Shown here piece after piece: positions 10,414 to 23,159 of a stretch of 64,000 nucleotides of DNA; position 1 is the stretch's first letter; each line of letters begins with the position of its first letter. The DNA is taken from contig CM034111.1 of NCBI GenBank assembly GCA_019914945.1, forward strand, positions 8,122,001 to 8,186,000, read 5' to 3'. The notes under the pieces are model-generated. The model searched no databases. It was not told the DNA's origin and saw only the letters and a list, made by a program, of their open reading frames with translations. Origin of the DNA: Typha latifolia (lineage: Eukaryota; Streptophyta; Magnoliopsida; Poales; Typhaceae). The position numbers and the translations under genes are program-made.

Positions 10414-12276
10414 TGAAAAAACCCCTAGACATAAGTATGTATCTAAATACTAGGCAATGATATCACTCGTTCGCTTAAGCAAAAGTCCGAAGAAATATAA
10501 AAAATGAAAGCAGAGATGAAGGCCAAGATTTTAACGTGAAAAAACCCAAACGGGAAAAAAACCACAGATCCAAACTCAGATCAAAACCAATCATTAGGAT
10601 AGTAGCAGTTACAAGACTGACTCACAAAACAATCCATCGATCCAAACGACTTTGTTCCTCTCAGTCTTGCTCACTAGAACCTACGATTCACTGTTTCTTG
10701 TGATTGATGTCCAACCTCAGTAGCCCTCAAGATTGATCTTTCGTCTAGATAGCCCTTAGGACAAAAGATTAAGCTTTTTAGAAGAGTAGGACCTTGTTAG
10801 TTGAAGAACCGATGTAGCGTCAAGAAGTCTCCTTCAAAATTGCTTCTTCAACCCCCTAGAGTTAGGGCATCACAATACTTATATATGATCTTCAAGATAA
10901 AGCCAAATCCAAGTCTTATCCGAACTCACGAAAGTCCAAGAATTTCAAACTTCGTTGGTGCGTTCGAATGCGGCCCGGGTGCGTTCGAACGGCCTGACTT
11001 GATCTTAGGTGCGTTCGAACGGGCCCAAGTGCATTCGAACGCAACAGCTTGAATTTCTCAGGTTGCGTTCGAATGCGTTTGTGAACGCTGCTCTCAGTCT
11101 ATGTGAACGCATGTACCCACGTTCGAACGCGCTTGTGAACGCAACTCTCGGTCTGTGTGAACGCATGTACCCACGTTCGAACATACTTTTGAACGCAGCT
11201 CTCGATCTGTGTGAATGCATGAGCCCGCGTTCGAACGCGCTTGTGAACGCAGCTCTCGGTCTATGAGAACGTGTGAGCCCGCGTTCGAACATGCTTGTGA
11301 ACACATCTCTCTATCTGTGTGAACGCATGAGAATGTGCTGTGAACGCGATGTGAACTCATAAACTTTTCTCCAATAATCTTGCAATTCTTCAAACCAGAG
11401 ATTTTTTAGACTTGTATAAAAGCCCATATACATGTATAAATACACTTAGAATATTTTGTACACAATTGCCAACAATTAAAAAACCTAACAATCTCCCCAT
11501 TTGACAATTTGTGACAAAACATCTAGATTACAAGATATTACAAATAATTCAAAATGAGCATTCAACAAGTCTAGAATATTTAGCACATCAATCCCTGCAA
11601 ATAAAAATATACTGATCCAAGATCAAGTGAAAATAACTAGAAGTGAAAAAATAATAATTCAAACACAAGTTCTCAAGCAAACACAAGTTCACAGGATCTA
11701 CAAGTAAACACAAGTTCACAAGTTCTTCAAGCAAAATTATTAAACTTAAACTAGTAAACTCCCCTACACCAGTAAACTCCAAAACTCTAAACTCACTCCA
11801 AACATTTAAACTCTCCCCATTTTTGACACAAATTCCAAAGACTATGAACTAGGAGGAAACTGACGATGAAGAATCGACAACACGGAGTCGAGCACGGTCC
11901 GCTGACGAGCTTACTCAGCTCGTAAATCATTCACGGCCAAATGTAAGTCCTGCACCTGAGTGCTAAGCTGATCAAAATGGTCAAAGAACTGTGGTAACTC
12001 CCCCTCAGGATGAGATGAATCATCATCAGAACTGTCATCATAACTGTCGAGGTGTGATGGACATCCAACGACGGAAGAAGAGAATGGCTTGAGAGGAGAC
12101 GGCTGATCATGAGCTTGACTCCGCTTAAGTGTTATCCGATCCAACGGTTTTTGAGCAGTAAGTCCATCTCCAAAAGTTACAACACCTATCCATAGACATA
12201 TATGCTTATAACATCCGCTATCCAAATACCATATTTTAGAATTAAGGCCTTCAAAGTGGTGTGCACAATATAACAT
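10414..12276 (-). mobile_element. SIRE-like Ty1/copia remnant
   Basis: Reading the minus strand, an internal region ends in a purine-rich tract (AAATGGGGAGA) followed directly by TGTTAGG at 11490. That polypurine tract and LTR start are typical of SIRE/Maximus copia elements. The LTR would run down to about 10414-10420; its far boundary is uncertain. The internal part, 11491-12276, keeps the protease entry motif WYLDSGCYKHI (copia WxLDSGxxxH) joined by deletion to an acidic, coiled-coil-like tail. Nearly all of pol is missing. Confidence 0.65.
11065..11345. repeat. 54 bp minisatellite with GTTCGAAC palindromes
   Basis: About five copies of a 54 bp unit, GTGAACGCATG...CCACGTTCGAACGCG-type. 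Equivalent positions recur at 11111, 11165, 11219 and 11273. The period is a multiple of three, so both strands stay open and show repeated 18-residue peptides. I read those as by-products, not genes. It lies in the copia-type LTR. Confidence 0.85.
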
Positions 12277-12279
12277 TTA

Positions 12280-13084
12280 AGATAATTCTTTCTAACCTAT
12301 ATAGATTTTGTTCTAACACCATAATAAAAGTCATGTATAGATTTTTGTAGCAATATGCAATGAGGTCTATTATGTCCTATAATACCATAGTGAAAATAAA
12401 TAGGAAAAAAGTCTTTTTCTTATATCATTATGGATTTTAATACTAGGATTTACCTTCCATTTGCGCAAATTCTCACTACCAAAGTTGTTGGTACTTCTGG
12501 GCACTTCAGGTTTAGTTTTCTTAAGTATTTCGAGTTTTGTCCTGGCTTCTTCTTTTAGTTAATTTGTAACCCTTAATGAAAAGTCCATGCTCTTCTCTAA
12601 ATTTATATTTGAATTTGTTCCTTCTAGCTCATATGCTTTTGTTATATGCTTTTGTAGTTCCCAGTATCTAAATGTTCGAAATGACGTTCAAACCTCATCA
12701 AAGAATTTTGCCTTCCACTTGAAACTTACAATTAATCTTATATTTATGCTCTCTTATCTAGACACATGAAGAACAAGAAAATATTGTTATCTCATTTGCC
12801 AATTACATTAAAACCATATATTTATGCCCTCTTATCTATTTATTTTACCCGAAAGATATCAAAAAGTAACGTTAAGGATATTCACGTAAAAATTTTGGAT
12901 GCACACATTAGATGCACATAAATATAAAATTTAGAATAGAGTATATGCCAGAGGTTCCTACTATCTCTTAGAAAAAAGAAATTATTGTTACCCACTCTTC
13001 GGATCTATTGAAACATTCACTAATCCCACAATTTTATCATTATAATTCCTACCTTAAATCAAGAAAGAAAAAAAAAAAAACTTC
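12280..13084. other. Degenerate AT-rich region, probably decayed retroelement
   Basis: No intact gene. The minus strand at about 12540-12760 shows a few protein-like runs (ITKAYELEGTNSN) that could be the continuation of the gypsy gag relic to the right, but the similarity is too weak to define ends. Confidence 0.3.
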
Positions 13085-13330
13085 TTCATCTTTTCCTAAG
13101 TAGCGCATTGACCTTTCTTCATAATCTCATATAAGTATGAGTTGTTCTCACCAAATTGAGGCATGTTTCTCTAGTTTAATTGCCATAATCTTCACCTTAG
13201 TATGCTCCTACGAGAGTCACTGTACTCAAATATTTGCTCCACAACATAGAAGTCATCTAGTTGTATCCTTCCCTCAGACTCAGGAATGTCCACCTTCATG
13301 TGTAGATCTCATTGTAACTTAAAGAGTCCC
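13085..13330 (-). pseudogene. Ty3/gypsy gag fragment
   Basis: The minus strand encodes MKVDIPESEGRIQLDDF, then VEQIFEYSDS and, after a stop, MAIKLEKHASIWWEQL. This is the order of the plant gypsy gag domain (DIPxFEG, then FxWxxxVExxFE, then KLxxxAxxWW). Stops and frame changes show it is dead. It differs from the family B and C gag proteins in this window, so it marks a separate, older gypsy insertion downstream of the histidinol dehydrogenase gene. Confidence 0.6.
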
Positions 13331-14375
13331 TCCGAGGATGGCAGCATAACGTGGCTAGAGATTTCATGCTTCCAATCATGACCGAAATCGACATGTTTTG
13401 AAGACTCTTTGCTTCATGATAGATATCATGAATTTAATTTCCTTACAAACACTGAAGTTGATATTTAGTAATTTTTTTACTAACCTACTATATGCATATC
13501 GTTTAAACCCACTGTAATTTATTTTTCATTTCCTGCTTAAGTAAAAGTTAAATTAAGTTCACTTTGAACTTTTTGTAGCTTCTATAAATCCCACATATTA
13601 TCCTCAACTGATTTGATTTATGTGCACAAAATATGAAACCGATTCCAACTTAGAATACATCCCATGTATGCTTCTATGTAACATTCACTCTTGTACTGTC
13701 AGTCTTCTAATGTGCAAAGAAATTGTTCTATGCTACATCATATACACTATTATAGTACCAAGAGGAGAGGACCAAGATTAGACCTCTCAAACCCAAATAT
13801 TAATGATGAAAATAATGAAAATTCGAAGAAAATTCTTTCCAACAATACATGGTACTGATGATTGGAACTATCCTTAAAAAGGCAGCTACTAAAGAAAAAA
13901 TAAATAAAAAGAGATACATGCATCAAGAAAAAAATATATAAAGCTTTGATCTTTTCAGTACTCCCAGCATGCATACTAAAGCTACAGTACTTTGTACATT
14001 GTTGTCAGAAGCATCCACATTTCAACATATTATGGGAAGAAATGTTGATGAAAACACTGCATCTAGAATGTTTTTTTTTTATTCTTCTTTTAATTGTTTT
14101 TCAATTCAGTTGCAGAAATTCTCTTTCAAGAGTACCAACAAACACAGCCTATTGTTTTGCGCTGCATATCACATTCTTTCTCACATCAAGACTGCTGAAG
14201 CAAAATCGTGATTAACTACAATAAACATTTGGTGCATAATTCATGAACTCAGCCAGAAACCAATCCTGCAATCCCAATAGCTTCCCAAGTTGAAAGCATA
14301 AATATAAAGGTTGCACTCAGTAGTGCTTATTGCACATTTGAAAAGAAAGACACTGTTAAGGCTGATGCCAATCGA
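13331..14375. other. Intergenic region and 3' UTR of histidinol dehydrogenase
   Basis: No coding region is supported. The part next to 14375 should include the 3' untranslated region of the minus-strand histidinol dehydrogenase gene. I could not pin down a polyadenylation signal. Confidence 0.4.
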
Positions 14376-17300
14376 CTAAACAGGTGAGACAGCCTCAATT
14401 TCCTGTAGCCTAAGTGTAACAGCTCTCTTATGGGCTTCTAGCCCTTCAACTTCAGCCATCTTGGCCACATATGGTCCAAGTCTTCTTAGCCCTTCCTCTG
14501 AAAGAGACTGCACAGTAATGTACTTCAGGAAAGAGCTTAGTGAAACACCGCTGTACATCCTTGCATATCCGTAAGTTGGAAGGACATGATTAGTCCCACT
14601 TGCATAGTCACCCACACTCTCTGGAGTCCATTGCCCTAAAAACACTGAACCTGTAAGAAGAAATATAATCCAGTTAAGTGTTCAAATCAGCATGGCAAAC
14701 CAAATAAGCAAATTAAAATAAATACGCCCAGTCCAACGGTCCATAAAATACCGGCATTCTCAATGAAACCTTCCCATCTTTCTGCATCCTTGACATTAAC
14801 TATCAAATGTTCAGGAGCATACAAATTTGAGAAGGATATTGCCTGCACAAAGGGTGGAAAAAGATAAAGTAACATGTTTGATGGGCCTCAAAGAGCAAGC
14901 AAGTCCACAATTGAAGCTGTGGTCGCGCATGAAATCCTAACAATAATTCCATGGTTACAAGCACAAGTGCTTTTAAAAAATATCTAGGGCAGACACCAAC
15001 CTCTACCATATCATGGGCAAACACTATGAAGCTGTGGCTAAGTGCTTTTGAAGCAAATTCTCCTCTAGGAAGGCATGCACATTGTTTGCTAACTTCAGCC
15101 TCAATGGCGCCAACATCAACACCATCTCCAGCAATGACAAGGACAACCTGACTATCTGGACCATGTTCTGCCTGTAGAAAGTACCACGCCAGCCAATAAG
15201 AACTCAATGGATTTATTGATCAATATAGATTATCAACAAGGATAAGTTATTCGATAGGCACTTAAGCAGTCTCTTGCTGTAACATCTTTAAAGAACAAGG
15301 TTCACTATTCATTGAGTCTATGTATATAGGTAATAGGTGATGTATTATTGTATACTATCACTTGTCACATAATATGAGAAAATTGCACTGAAGTGTGAGT
15401 ACATACTGACATACACAAGCAAGTAATACATAATCCTTAAATAAAAAAAATGTTAAACAAATGGAGGGAAAATTGCACTGAAATGTGAGTATACCTGAGA
15501 CAGTAGGTCTGCAGCTACATGAATTGGGTTGGCATATTTATCAGCAATAACTAAAACCTCTGAAGGCCCCGCAGGCATGTCGATAGAAATCATAGCTTCG
15601 CTATTCTGCACTCCGTTCAACAGTCATATCATGTTCAGATCAATGAAATAGCCAGTGACACAATATGTATGGCTATATACATACCTATGTACATGTACAT
15701 ATGTGTGTATACACACTACACACATACACACAAGATTTTGGAATGTCATAACCAAAGATGCCTGTATAATAAACAAATGACTTTTGAAACCATAATTGTT
15801 TTAATAAGATATTAAAGTTGTTTAGGCCAACAAATAATCTAGATATCGCTCCGGCCTAAGGTACATAGGAATAGCATTTTCTCCAACAGTATGATTTTCT
15901 TTTTTTTTCTCAATGCAGTCATTTATCATGCAAAGGTCTGTACTATCATCAAGGAAGATAACATATAAGCAGCTGCTCTGATAAAAATACAATGCAGACA
16001 ATAATAAAGAAAATTAAGATAATGTTGCAGAATTTTTTTTTGGGGGTAGTGCAGTAAAGAAATTAAAAAAGCTGCAAAGTGAAAAATTATACTTGGAGTA
16101 TCATTTTTGCAGCCGTGACATACTGGTTTCCTGGCCCAAAAATTTTCTCAACCTGCAAGAGAAACAAAAAAAATTCTAACAATCTGATTCACAAAATAGG
16201 AAGAGATCTTAAAAGTGAAAAGTGAAAAGTAAATAGCCCACAAACTAAATTGTAAGAATACTTGCTAAAATACCTAATAGAAATATGCATCAACATTCAA
16301 CCATCTTTCCATATTTTCATAGTTATAAAACAACAGATTGAGCCCACTAAGGATACTGTGAAGTGAGAACAAAATCAAGAAATGTTAAGCATATGGAGGC
16401 ATATTTGTTGTATTGAAAAGCATCAAACATAAAACAGAAGCACCCTAAGGAGGGAGCTGCCTTAAACAAGAAATAAATAAAATCTACGTTGAAAATCTCA
16501 TCCCGTAGTTTGCAAGCCAACTGTTTATACTAAATACACAACTGAAATAAGGGTCTTGATAGGTTCCAAATGTCAGTCAATAAGCTGTAGCATGGTTCCC
16601 ATATACATGAAGTCAAAATATTCCAACTTTTAGGGGGAACAATAAAATAGCTAGCAGCCATACATCTCTGTATCATCAATTATTTCCACTAGTATATAGT
16701 ATACTTTACATGTTATTACCTTTGGACATGATGCAGTTCCCCAAGCCATAGCTGAGATAGCCTGCAGGTAGAATGCCACAATAACTGTTGACAAAAGTGC
16801 CTAAATGAATTTTTCTGATAAATCAACTATCAAGATTCTTCTACCTGAGCTCCCCCAGCTTTAAGTATGTGTGTCACGCCAGCTTTCTTTGAACAATAAA
16901 GAACCTCCTGGAAAGAGAATGATTATACTAAAACCTGTATGAAATCAGTAATACTATGATTTTCCACAAACATTACCTTACAAATACTACCATCACGACT
17001 TGGAGGAGTTGCAAGAACAACAGTTTTGCACCCGGCAATCTGTGCAGGCTGTCCCAGAAATGAAATCAAAAGTCAACCAGGTCTACAAGAGGCAAAAAAA
17101 CTTGCCATAAATATGACTAACCCTTTAAATTAATTTGAAGGGAGGAAGAAGCATACTACTGCAAGCATCAAAGCTGTTGACGGTAAGACTGCAGTACCCC
17201 CTGGAACATAAAGTCCCACAGAGCCAATGCATCTTGCTAATCTTTTGCACCTCACACCCTATCCACATTCATCACAAGAAAAATAAGCGTGTGAAAGCAA

Positions 17301-19818
17301 ACAGCATGACAGTGAGGTTAATATAGAATATAGGCCTTACTGTCATATTCTCAGTAATTTTTTCAGGAACCTTTTGAGCAACATGAAATGCATAAATATT
17401 GTCATATGCTACATCAAATGCTTCCTTCACAGCTGGATCAAGCTACAATGAGACAAATAATTAGGATAATCAAATTTAAAAAGTGAATAATATCCACACA
17501 CACACACATGCGCGTGCAGACAGTAAACTTCTTAGAGAAGATTGATATAACAAATAATATTTTGTGCATGAAATAAATGCAATAAACATATTCTCATTTC
17601 AAATACAAAAGAATTATGAAACATAGTGATACATTTAGTTAGGATCTTTTCTTACTGCATTAGTTATTTATTTTTATTAAAATAAAATTTCGGTAGGTCG
17701 CGTTCGAACGTAGGAGGGGTCACGTTCGAACGCGGTCGGGCGTGTTCAAACGCTGCGTTCGAACGCCTGCATCGCGTTTGCACACACAGAGAACGCCTTT
17801 TGCGCGTTCGAACACGATCAGGCGCGTTCGAATGCGATCGACTGGAATCCTCTAGAATTAGGGTTAGTTATTATTATTAGGAATTGTTGGCTAACCTCTA
17901 TAAAGGTGTGGATGGCAACCACATTTATTATGCTATTGGATTATCGATTTCTTGCCTCCTATCTTCTCTCTATTCTCTCTACCCTAATTTTCCTCCTCCC
18001 TCTTCACCAACCTATCACCTCTACCGTTAGCAAGGTCTTTTCTAACTTCTAATCTCCCTCGTTTATCGATTTCCCTTTCTTTAGGATCTCGACCATTTCT
18101 TCCTCTTCGTCTATATCCCTTAAACAACACCACCCATCCATTCTCATCTCCATTATCATCCATAACCCTAACTTCCACTCCACCCGTCACCACCACCATC
18201 ATCCGCAATATATCGTATTTTTGTCCCAGTTGCAGTTCGAATCTGCGAATGGCGTAAATACGAAAAACGTAGATAAGAGAGTTACGGATCGATTTCACTT
18301 GATTTCGTAATTTTCTGACTACGGGAGAATATTTGGCTAATATTTTCCCTCGGTTGCGCGGACTGTTTCGTGCAATAAATTTAGATCTTAAAGGAATTAT
18401 TCCGTAACCTATCACATAGTCATCTTGAGATCCCCTATCAAGATCTTACAGGAAGAGAATCATATATTATGATAGGTCAAAGAAAGAAAAGAAAAATTGT
18501 CCATATGATCAACCATCAACAGGCATCACTTCATACAGACTAATCACATGTAGGATCCCATGCACCAAGATGCACTCTTTTGAGCTCCATTGCTTGAAGT
18601 CAGGCAAAAGATATTGATAAGATTTGCTTAACCAAAAAAGTTAGCAGTTCCTCTAAAATTCTTTTTTAACTTCTATAATAAGATGAATAATTTTATAACT
18701 TTTATCTCTTAGTAAGACAGGAATTTTTGTAAGCATTACCTATATCTATCTAGAAGTTTCCACAAACTTATAACACACTATGCTAATTCTAAGATGAAAA
18801 AGGTGGCTGAGAGGACAGAATACAAGTATGAGCAATGATACAAAAGCTATACAAGATATTTGTGTTACGTAGACACCTCCCAAGATTCCCCAGTTCAGAG
18901 AACCCCCAGAAGATTGTGTTACATAACAGAAGTTACTAACAAAACCCCAAGAAGAATTTCTTTCATCAACACGTTCACTAACTTGCCGGTCAAAATTATG
19001 CAAAGACAAACGGCATACCTCTGGATCTGGCAGATCAGACACAAGCTCAACTATTTTATCCAGCACAACCTTGTCAAACTTTGTAGTGTAACTGAAAAGA
19101 CATCAGAAATTAAGAATTAAAATGTCTAAAAATTGACCTCAAGAAGTAATAACAACTTCATCATCGCTCATAATAGAATGTGATTATAGTATACATAGTG
19201 GGGACACTGACTCTATTATTGCAGCATCACCTCTATCCCGAACATCATCTACAATTGGTATAACCTAAAAACAAAAGGTACAATATTTTCATCATCATTT
19301 GAAATAATTACTTGAGCAATGATTCTGTATGATGAAAAGAATAGGAACCCCACCGTACTAAAGATGGAAGTGAAATCAATACGAGGACGAGCCTTAAGGG
19401 CATCAACCTCAGCGTGACTTAGTTCTGCCAGTCTATAAGATTTCATGGAGCACCTAATAGTATGGCCTCTGAAAACTGCAATGATCACAAATATATATTA
19501 CCACACATACCATTGGCACTTCTATTTAATTATTTGCATACTGCCTGTTCTGCAATTCACACTTAGTTCATAGTCAAACACTGATAAATAAATATGAATC
19601 ATAAACAAGCTAGTAAAATAGTTCACAGCTGGGATTACTATTTACCACCAAAACCAAGATTTGAAGAAATGAACAAGATGATTGTTTCACATACCTTTAG
19701 GCGAAAGATAACGGTTATAATTTGTAAGCTTAGGGCCACTAAATACTCGAAATTGGCATCCAATTGGCGAGCTGATAAATTGGTCAGTCCATGCAAAAGA
19801 CACAAATGCAACATCCAT
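14376..19818 (-). CDS. HDH: Histidinol dehydrogenase, plastid form (14 exons, complete)
   Basis: It catalyses the last two steps of histidine biosynthesis, the NAD-dependent oxidation of L-histidinol to histidine, in plastids. Exons: 19695-19818, 19354-19475, 19212-19264, 19019-19091, 17341-17442, 17157-17258, 16977-17048, 16845-16907, 16720-16761, 16093-16152, 15495-15605, 15001-15171, 14752-14842, 14376-14650. They total 1461 nt with consistent phases and GT-AG borders. Key blocks: [59 protein letters not shown] (zinc-ligand Gln and His), APEHL (catalytic Glu-His), [18 protein letters not shown] (zinc-ligand Asp) and [10 protein letters not shown] (zinc-ligand His). The first ~55 residues (Ser/Arg-rich, ending before [12 protein letters not shown]) look like a transit peptide. 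The start ATG at 19818 is the least certain part: the exon may begin at the acceptor near 19833, with a leader exon upstream. Intron 4 carries a solo LTR. Confidence 0.95.
17627..18414 (+). mobile_element. Solo LTR of family B in intron 4 of histidinol dehydrogenase
   Basis: A 788 bp unit from TGATACATTTAGTTAGG to GTAACCTATCA, flanked by perfect 5 bp repeats CATAG (17622-17626 and 18415-18419). The first 230 bp hold several GCGTTCGAACGC-type palindromes, with an exact copy at 17755-17766. No primer site follows the LTR end. It is antisense to the host gene and disturbs no splice site. Confidence 0.95.
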
Positions 19819-19833
19819 CAATAACCTTTTGTC

Positions 19834-20279
19834 CTGTAATTTAGATAGGAAAAAATAGATACAAAAAGAATCATACTCAAAATTATCCTCATGGTCATGG
19901 AAACAGGGTAAAAGGAAACTATGTATACAGTAATAGTGAACAAAATTTTTGTTAAGCTATAGGCTAGACAAAAGGGCTAGTCTTTCCCGGTATGGGTTGG
20001 ATAACTAGCCAACCCTCCCAAACAGGACCACAACAAGCCCAAACCATATGCATATAGGGCTCTGATGGAAAATCCATCAAATATCAACCCCAATGTGTCC
20101 ACGGAGGAATACATCATCATTCCATACCATTAAAACATATTATATTTAGAGGTTATTTACTTCAACATACCATCATCGAGATAATAGATTCAAGAGACTA
20201 ATGAATGCAAGTCTAATTCAAATGGATAAAACTAAATTCAAGGTTCAAAAAATTGAGATCGGGATAGGGATTGGCCTTC
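19834..20279. other. Probable leader intron sequence
   Basis: No gene or repeat end recognised. The sequence lies directly upstream of the first coding exon of histidinol dehydrogenase and follows an acceptor-like TTACAG at about 19834-19839 (minus strand), so it may be the 3' part of an intron in the 5' UTR. Confidence 0.35.
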
Positions 20280-20281
20280 TG

Positions 20282-20815
20282 AAGAAACGATATGTATCGG
20301 CTGGTTCGGCCATATCGGTCGTATTGGTCGCCTAGATCGGATCAGACTTTTTAATTATGTAAAATTCTAAATATTATTTAAGAATGCAGAAAATTTTCTA
20401 AAAATTTAAAAAAAAGTTTACCAAAAATAAGAAAATAAAGAAAGAAAAACTATGGTGCAATAAAAATTGAAAAGAAGAAGACATTAAAAAGAGAGTGAGC
20501 GGAAGAAAATAAAAAAAAATCATGGTGCAGTGAAGAAGAAGAAGAAAAAAAGAGAAGAAAAAGGGAGAGAGTGGAAGAAATGAAAAAAAAAAACTGAGAG
20601 AGAAATAAAGAAATTAATTAAAAAAATTATATATCGGAGTTTGTTGGAGTTCGCCGAAGTTCACCAGAGCTAGATCTCTCCGTGAAAGAAACAATAATTA
20701 TATGATAAGGAGAGAAAAAAAGAAAGAAAGAGTGAAAGAAAGAGAGTAAGAGAGAGTTCGAATCGGACCTGGATCGAGATCGAGTTCAGCCGATCCCGCG
20801 AATCATGACTAAATT
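20282..20815 (+). repeat. Left terminal inverted repeat of the foldback element
   Basis: It pairs with 23160-23766 read in reverse. It begins with the ATCGG-rich end, then an AT-rich block, an A/G-rich block with GAAGAAGAAG and GAGAGAAAGA, and ends in CAGCCGATCCCGCGAATCATGA. Confidence 0.8.
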
Positions 20816-21209
20816 CAGAATTACAAACTTTTCAAGAAATTAATTCGGAAAAAAGTCCAAATGACAGAAGTTTGACAAAATTTGAGACAATTTCTTTTTA
20901 GAAAAAGAAAGAAAGAGAACATGGAAGCAATTAAAAAAAGGTGCAATTTTTATTCCAAAAATTCACTTCCATAAGCATTCTACACAATCAAATTTGATTT
21001 GTGTTTAACAAATCAACTGATGGAATTAAGAGAACGAGTGAAGTTAAGTAGAATCAAAGAGTGAGTGGTAGGAGCAAATACCAAGAACTAAATAGAATAG
21101 AAGGAACAAAATGAGATCAAAAGGAGAGGGAGAAGAGATAAATAAAGTGGAGACGTGCCAAATTTTTGAACTTCAAAGGGATTGGGTGTTAGGGATGGGT
21201 AGGTCAGGG

Positions 21210-22870
21210 GTTGTGGGGAGGGTAAGGCACGTGTGGATGGAGTAGCAGTGACTTGTGTTCAGCGCTTCAAAATAGTGATAACCTAGGGTATATTTGTGAC
21301 TTCTATTCGACTTCCTTTCCATGAGTGTATGGAACCTTTGGATTTTTCTTAGGGCCTATTTTTAGGGGTATATCCATGATTTCTATAGGCACAGAGTTTC
21401 ATTAAATCATTGAAGACGGTTTGATACAAAATTTGAAAAGAAAATAAGGTTACAATAGTGATACAACACAACAATGAAAAACAAGATAATAAGCCCTAAG
21501 GCACAAACAAAATACAGCACGAAGCACAACCCTAAAGAATTTCTAGAGCAAAAGATCTAAAATAAGCCTGCAGTTCCGTTGTGATCAGGCAGTCAAAAAT
21601 ACCACTCTACAAATCCCTAGAAGGATGGAGAAGTAAGAATCCTCGACCTACAAAAAGAAAATAGAAACTCCACGAACGATCTCCTACTATCGAAGGATCA
21701 AAAAGGAGAAAGGAGGAGCACAACACCATGACCCGAGCTAGAGATGATATCGTATACACTCTAGCCCAAATTCCCATGGGTGAACTATTAGATCCAAGCC
21801 CTAAATATTAACTCTTTATGTTGAGTTAAGCCATATTAATTCATTAACAAGTCTAACCAGTTATCTAATGTGGTAAATTAGATAACAATATTAGCGTTGG
21901 TGTACCCATTTGGATCCGTCCAGGTGCATCGCTTTATGTATGCCAAGCATATCGATCATATGTTTTAATGGTCACGATCATGCTCAAAATAAGATCAGAC
22001 AGTTGCTAGGGCACGTGTGGATGGAATGGCAGCGTCTTCCCTTCAGATTCAGAATGGTGATAACTTAGAAATTATGTATGGCTCTTATACGGATTCCTTT
22101 CTATTAAGTGCATGGAACCTTTGGATTTTGACATCTTAGGGCCTTGACTTTTTTTTTCTTTTTTTAGGAAAAGCCCGTAGACACAAAGCTTCATTAAATC
22201 ATTGACGACAATTTGATAGACAAATTGAGAGGGAAAATATGGCAACGTTGAGCAAGTCTTACACTTGGTTACCACAATGAAACAACACTATAATGAAAAA
22301 CATAATAGCAAGCCCTAAGGCACAAACAAAATACAACATAAAGCACAACCCTGTAGGATTCATAGGAGCAAAAGGCCTAAAGTTAGCCTACAACTTCGTC
22401 GCGATCTACCAGTCAAAGATACACGGCCCTAGAAATCCCTAAAAGGTTAGAGAAGCGAAAAATCCCTAACTACAAAAAGAAAATGAAAACTCTAGGAATA
22501 GTCACCTCCTGCCGAAGGATAAAACAAGGAGGAACACAACACTACTATCCGAGCCAAGGATGCGACTGTGACTATCGAATACATTCTAGTCGTAAGGCCT
22601 ATTTGGAAACCCAAATTCCCACGGGTGATTTATTAGATCCAAGTCCTAATAATTATTTTTTGTTGACTTAAACCATTTTAATTGATTAACAATGTGATTT
22701 ATTAGCTCCAAGTCTAACCAATTAGCTTATGTGGTAAATTAGATTACAATATTGGTGTTGATGTACCTGTTTGGACGAGTCCGGGTGGGTGCATTGCTCA
22801 ATGTATGACAATAATCGATTGTATGTATTTAATAGTCATGATCACACTCAAAATAAGATATATTGGATTA
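21210..22870. repeat. Tandem duplication (~790 bp unit) inside the foldback element
   Basis: The block GCACGTGTGGATGGA (about 21230) through TTCATTAAATCATTGA, GCCCTAAGGCACAAACAAAATACA and TAGATCCAAG recurs at about 22012 onward in the same order with ~80 percent visual similarity. The two units explain most of the centre of the element. Confidence 0.75.
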
Positions 22871-23054
22871 GTTGGTGCAATTTTATGTAATGGTAAATTA
22901 GATTACGGTGTTGGTGTTGATATACCTGTTTGGACCCGTTCAGGTGGGTGCATTGCTCAATGTATGACAATAATCGATTGTATGTATTTAATAGTCACGA
23001 CCACACTCAAAATAAGATATATTGGATTAGTTCATACAATTTTATGTAATGGCA
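22736..23054 (+). repeat. 159 bp direct tandem repeat
   Basis: AAATTAGATTAC at 22736 recurs at 22895, and the following ~159 bp (GTACCTGTTTGGAC, GGTGGGTGCATTGCTCAATG, ATCGATTGTATGTATTTAATAG) is almost identical in both. A third, older copy of the same stretch lies at about 21876. Confidence 0.9.
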
Positions 23055-23159
23055 AGTTTGTCGACACAAAACACTTAAACATATTGTACAATCTAAGATT
23101 AATGTAAGATAAAAAAACATACATTATGGAAGATTGTACATGCGAAGAGATTCAAAAAA

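Noticed and set aside
11005..11393. Repeated 18-residue peptides in frames on both strands
   Set aside because: The 54 bp period is divisible by three, which keeps frames open. No start context or known domain; the locus is an LTR minisatellite.
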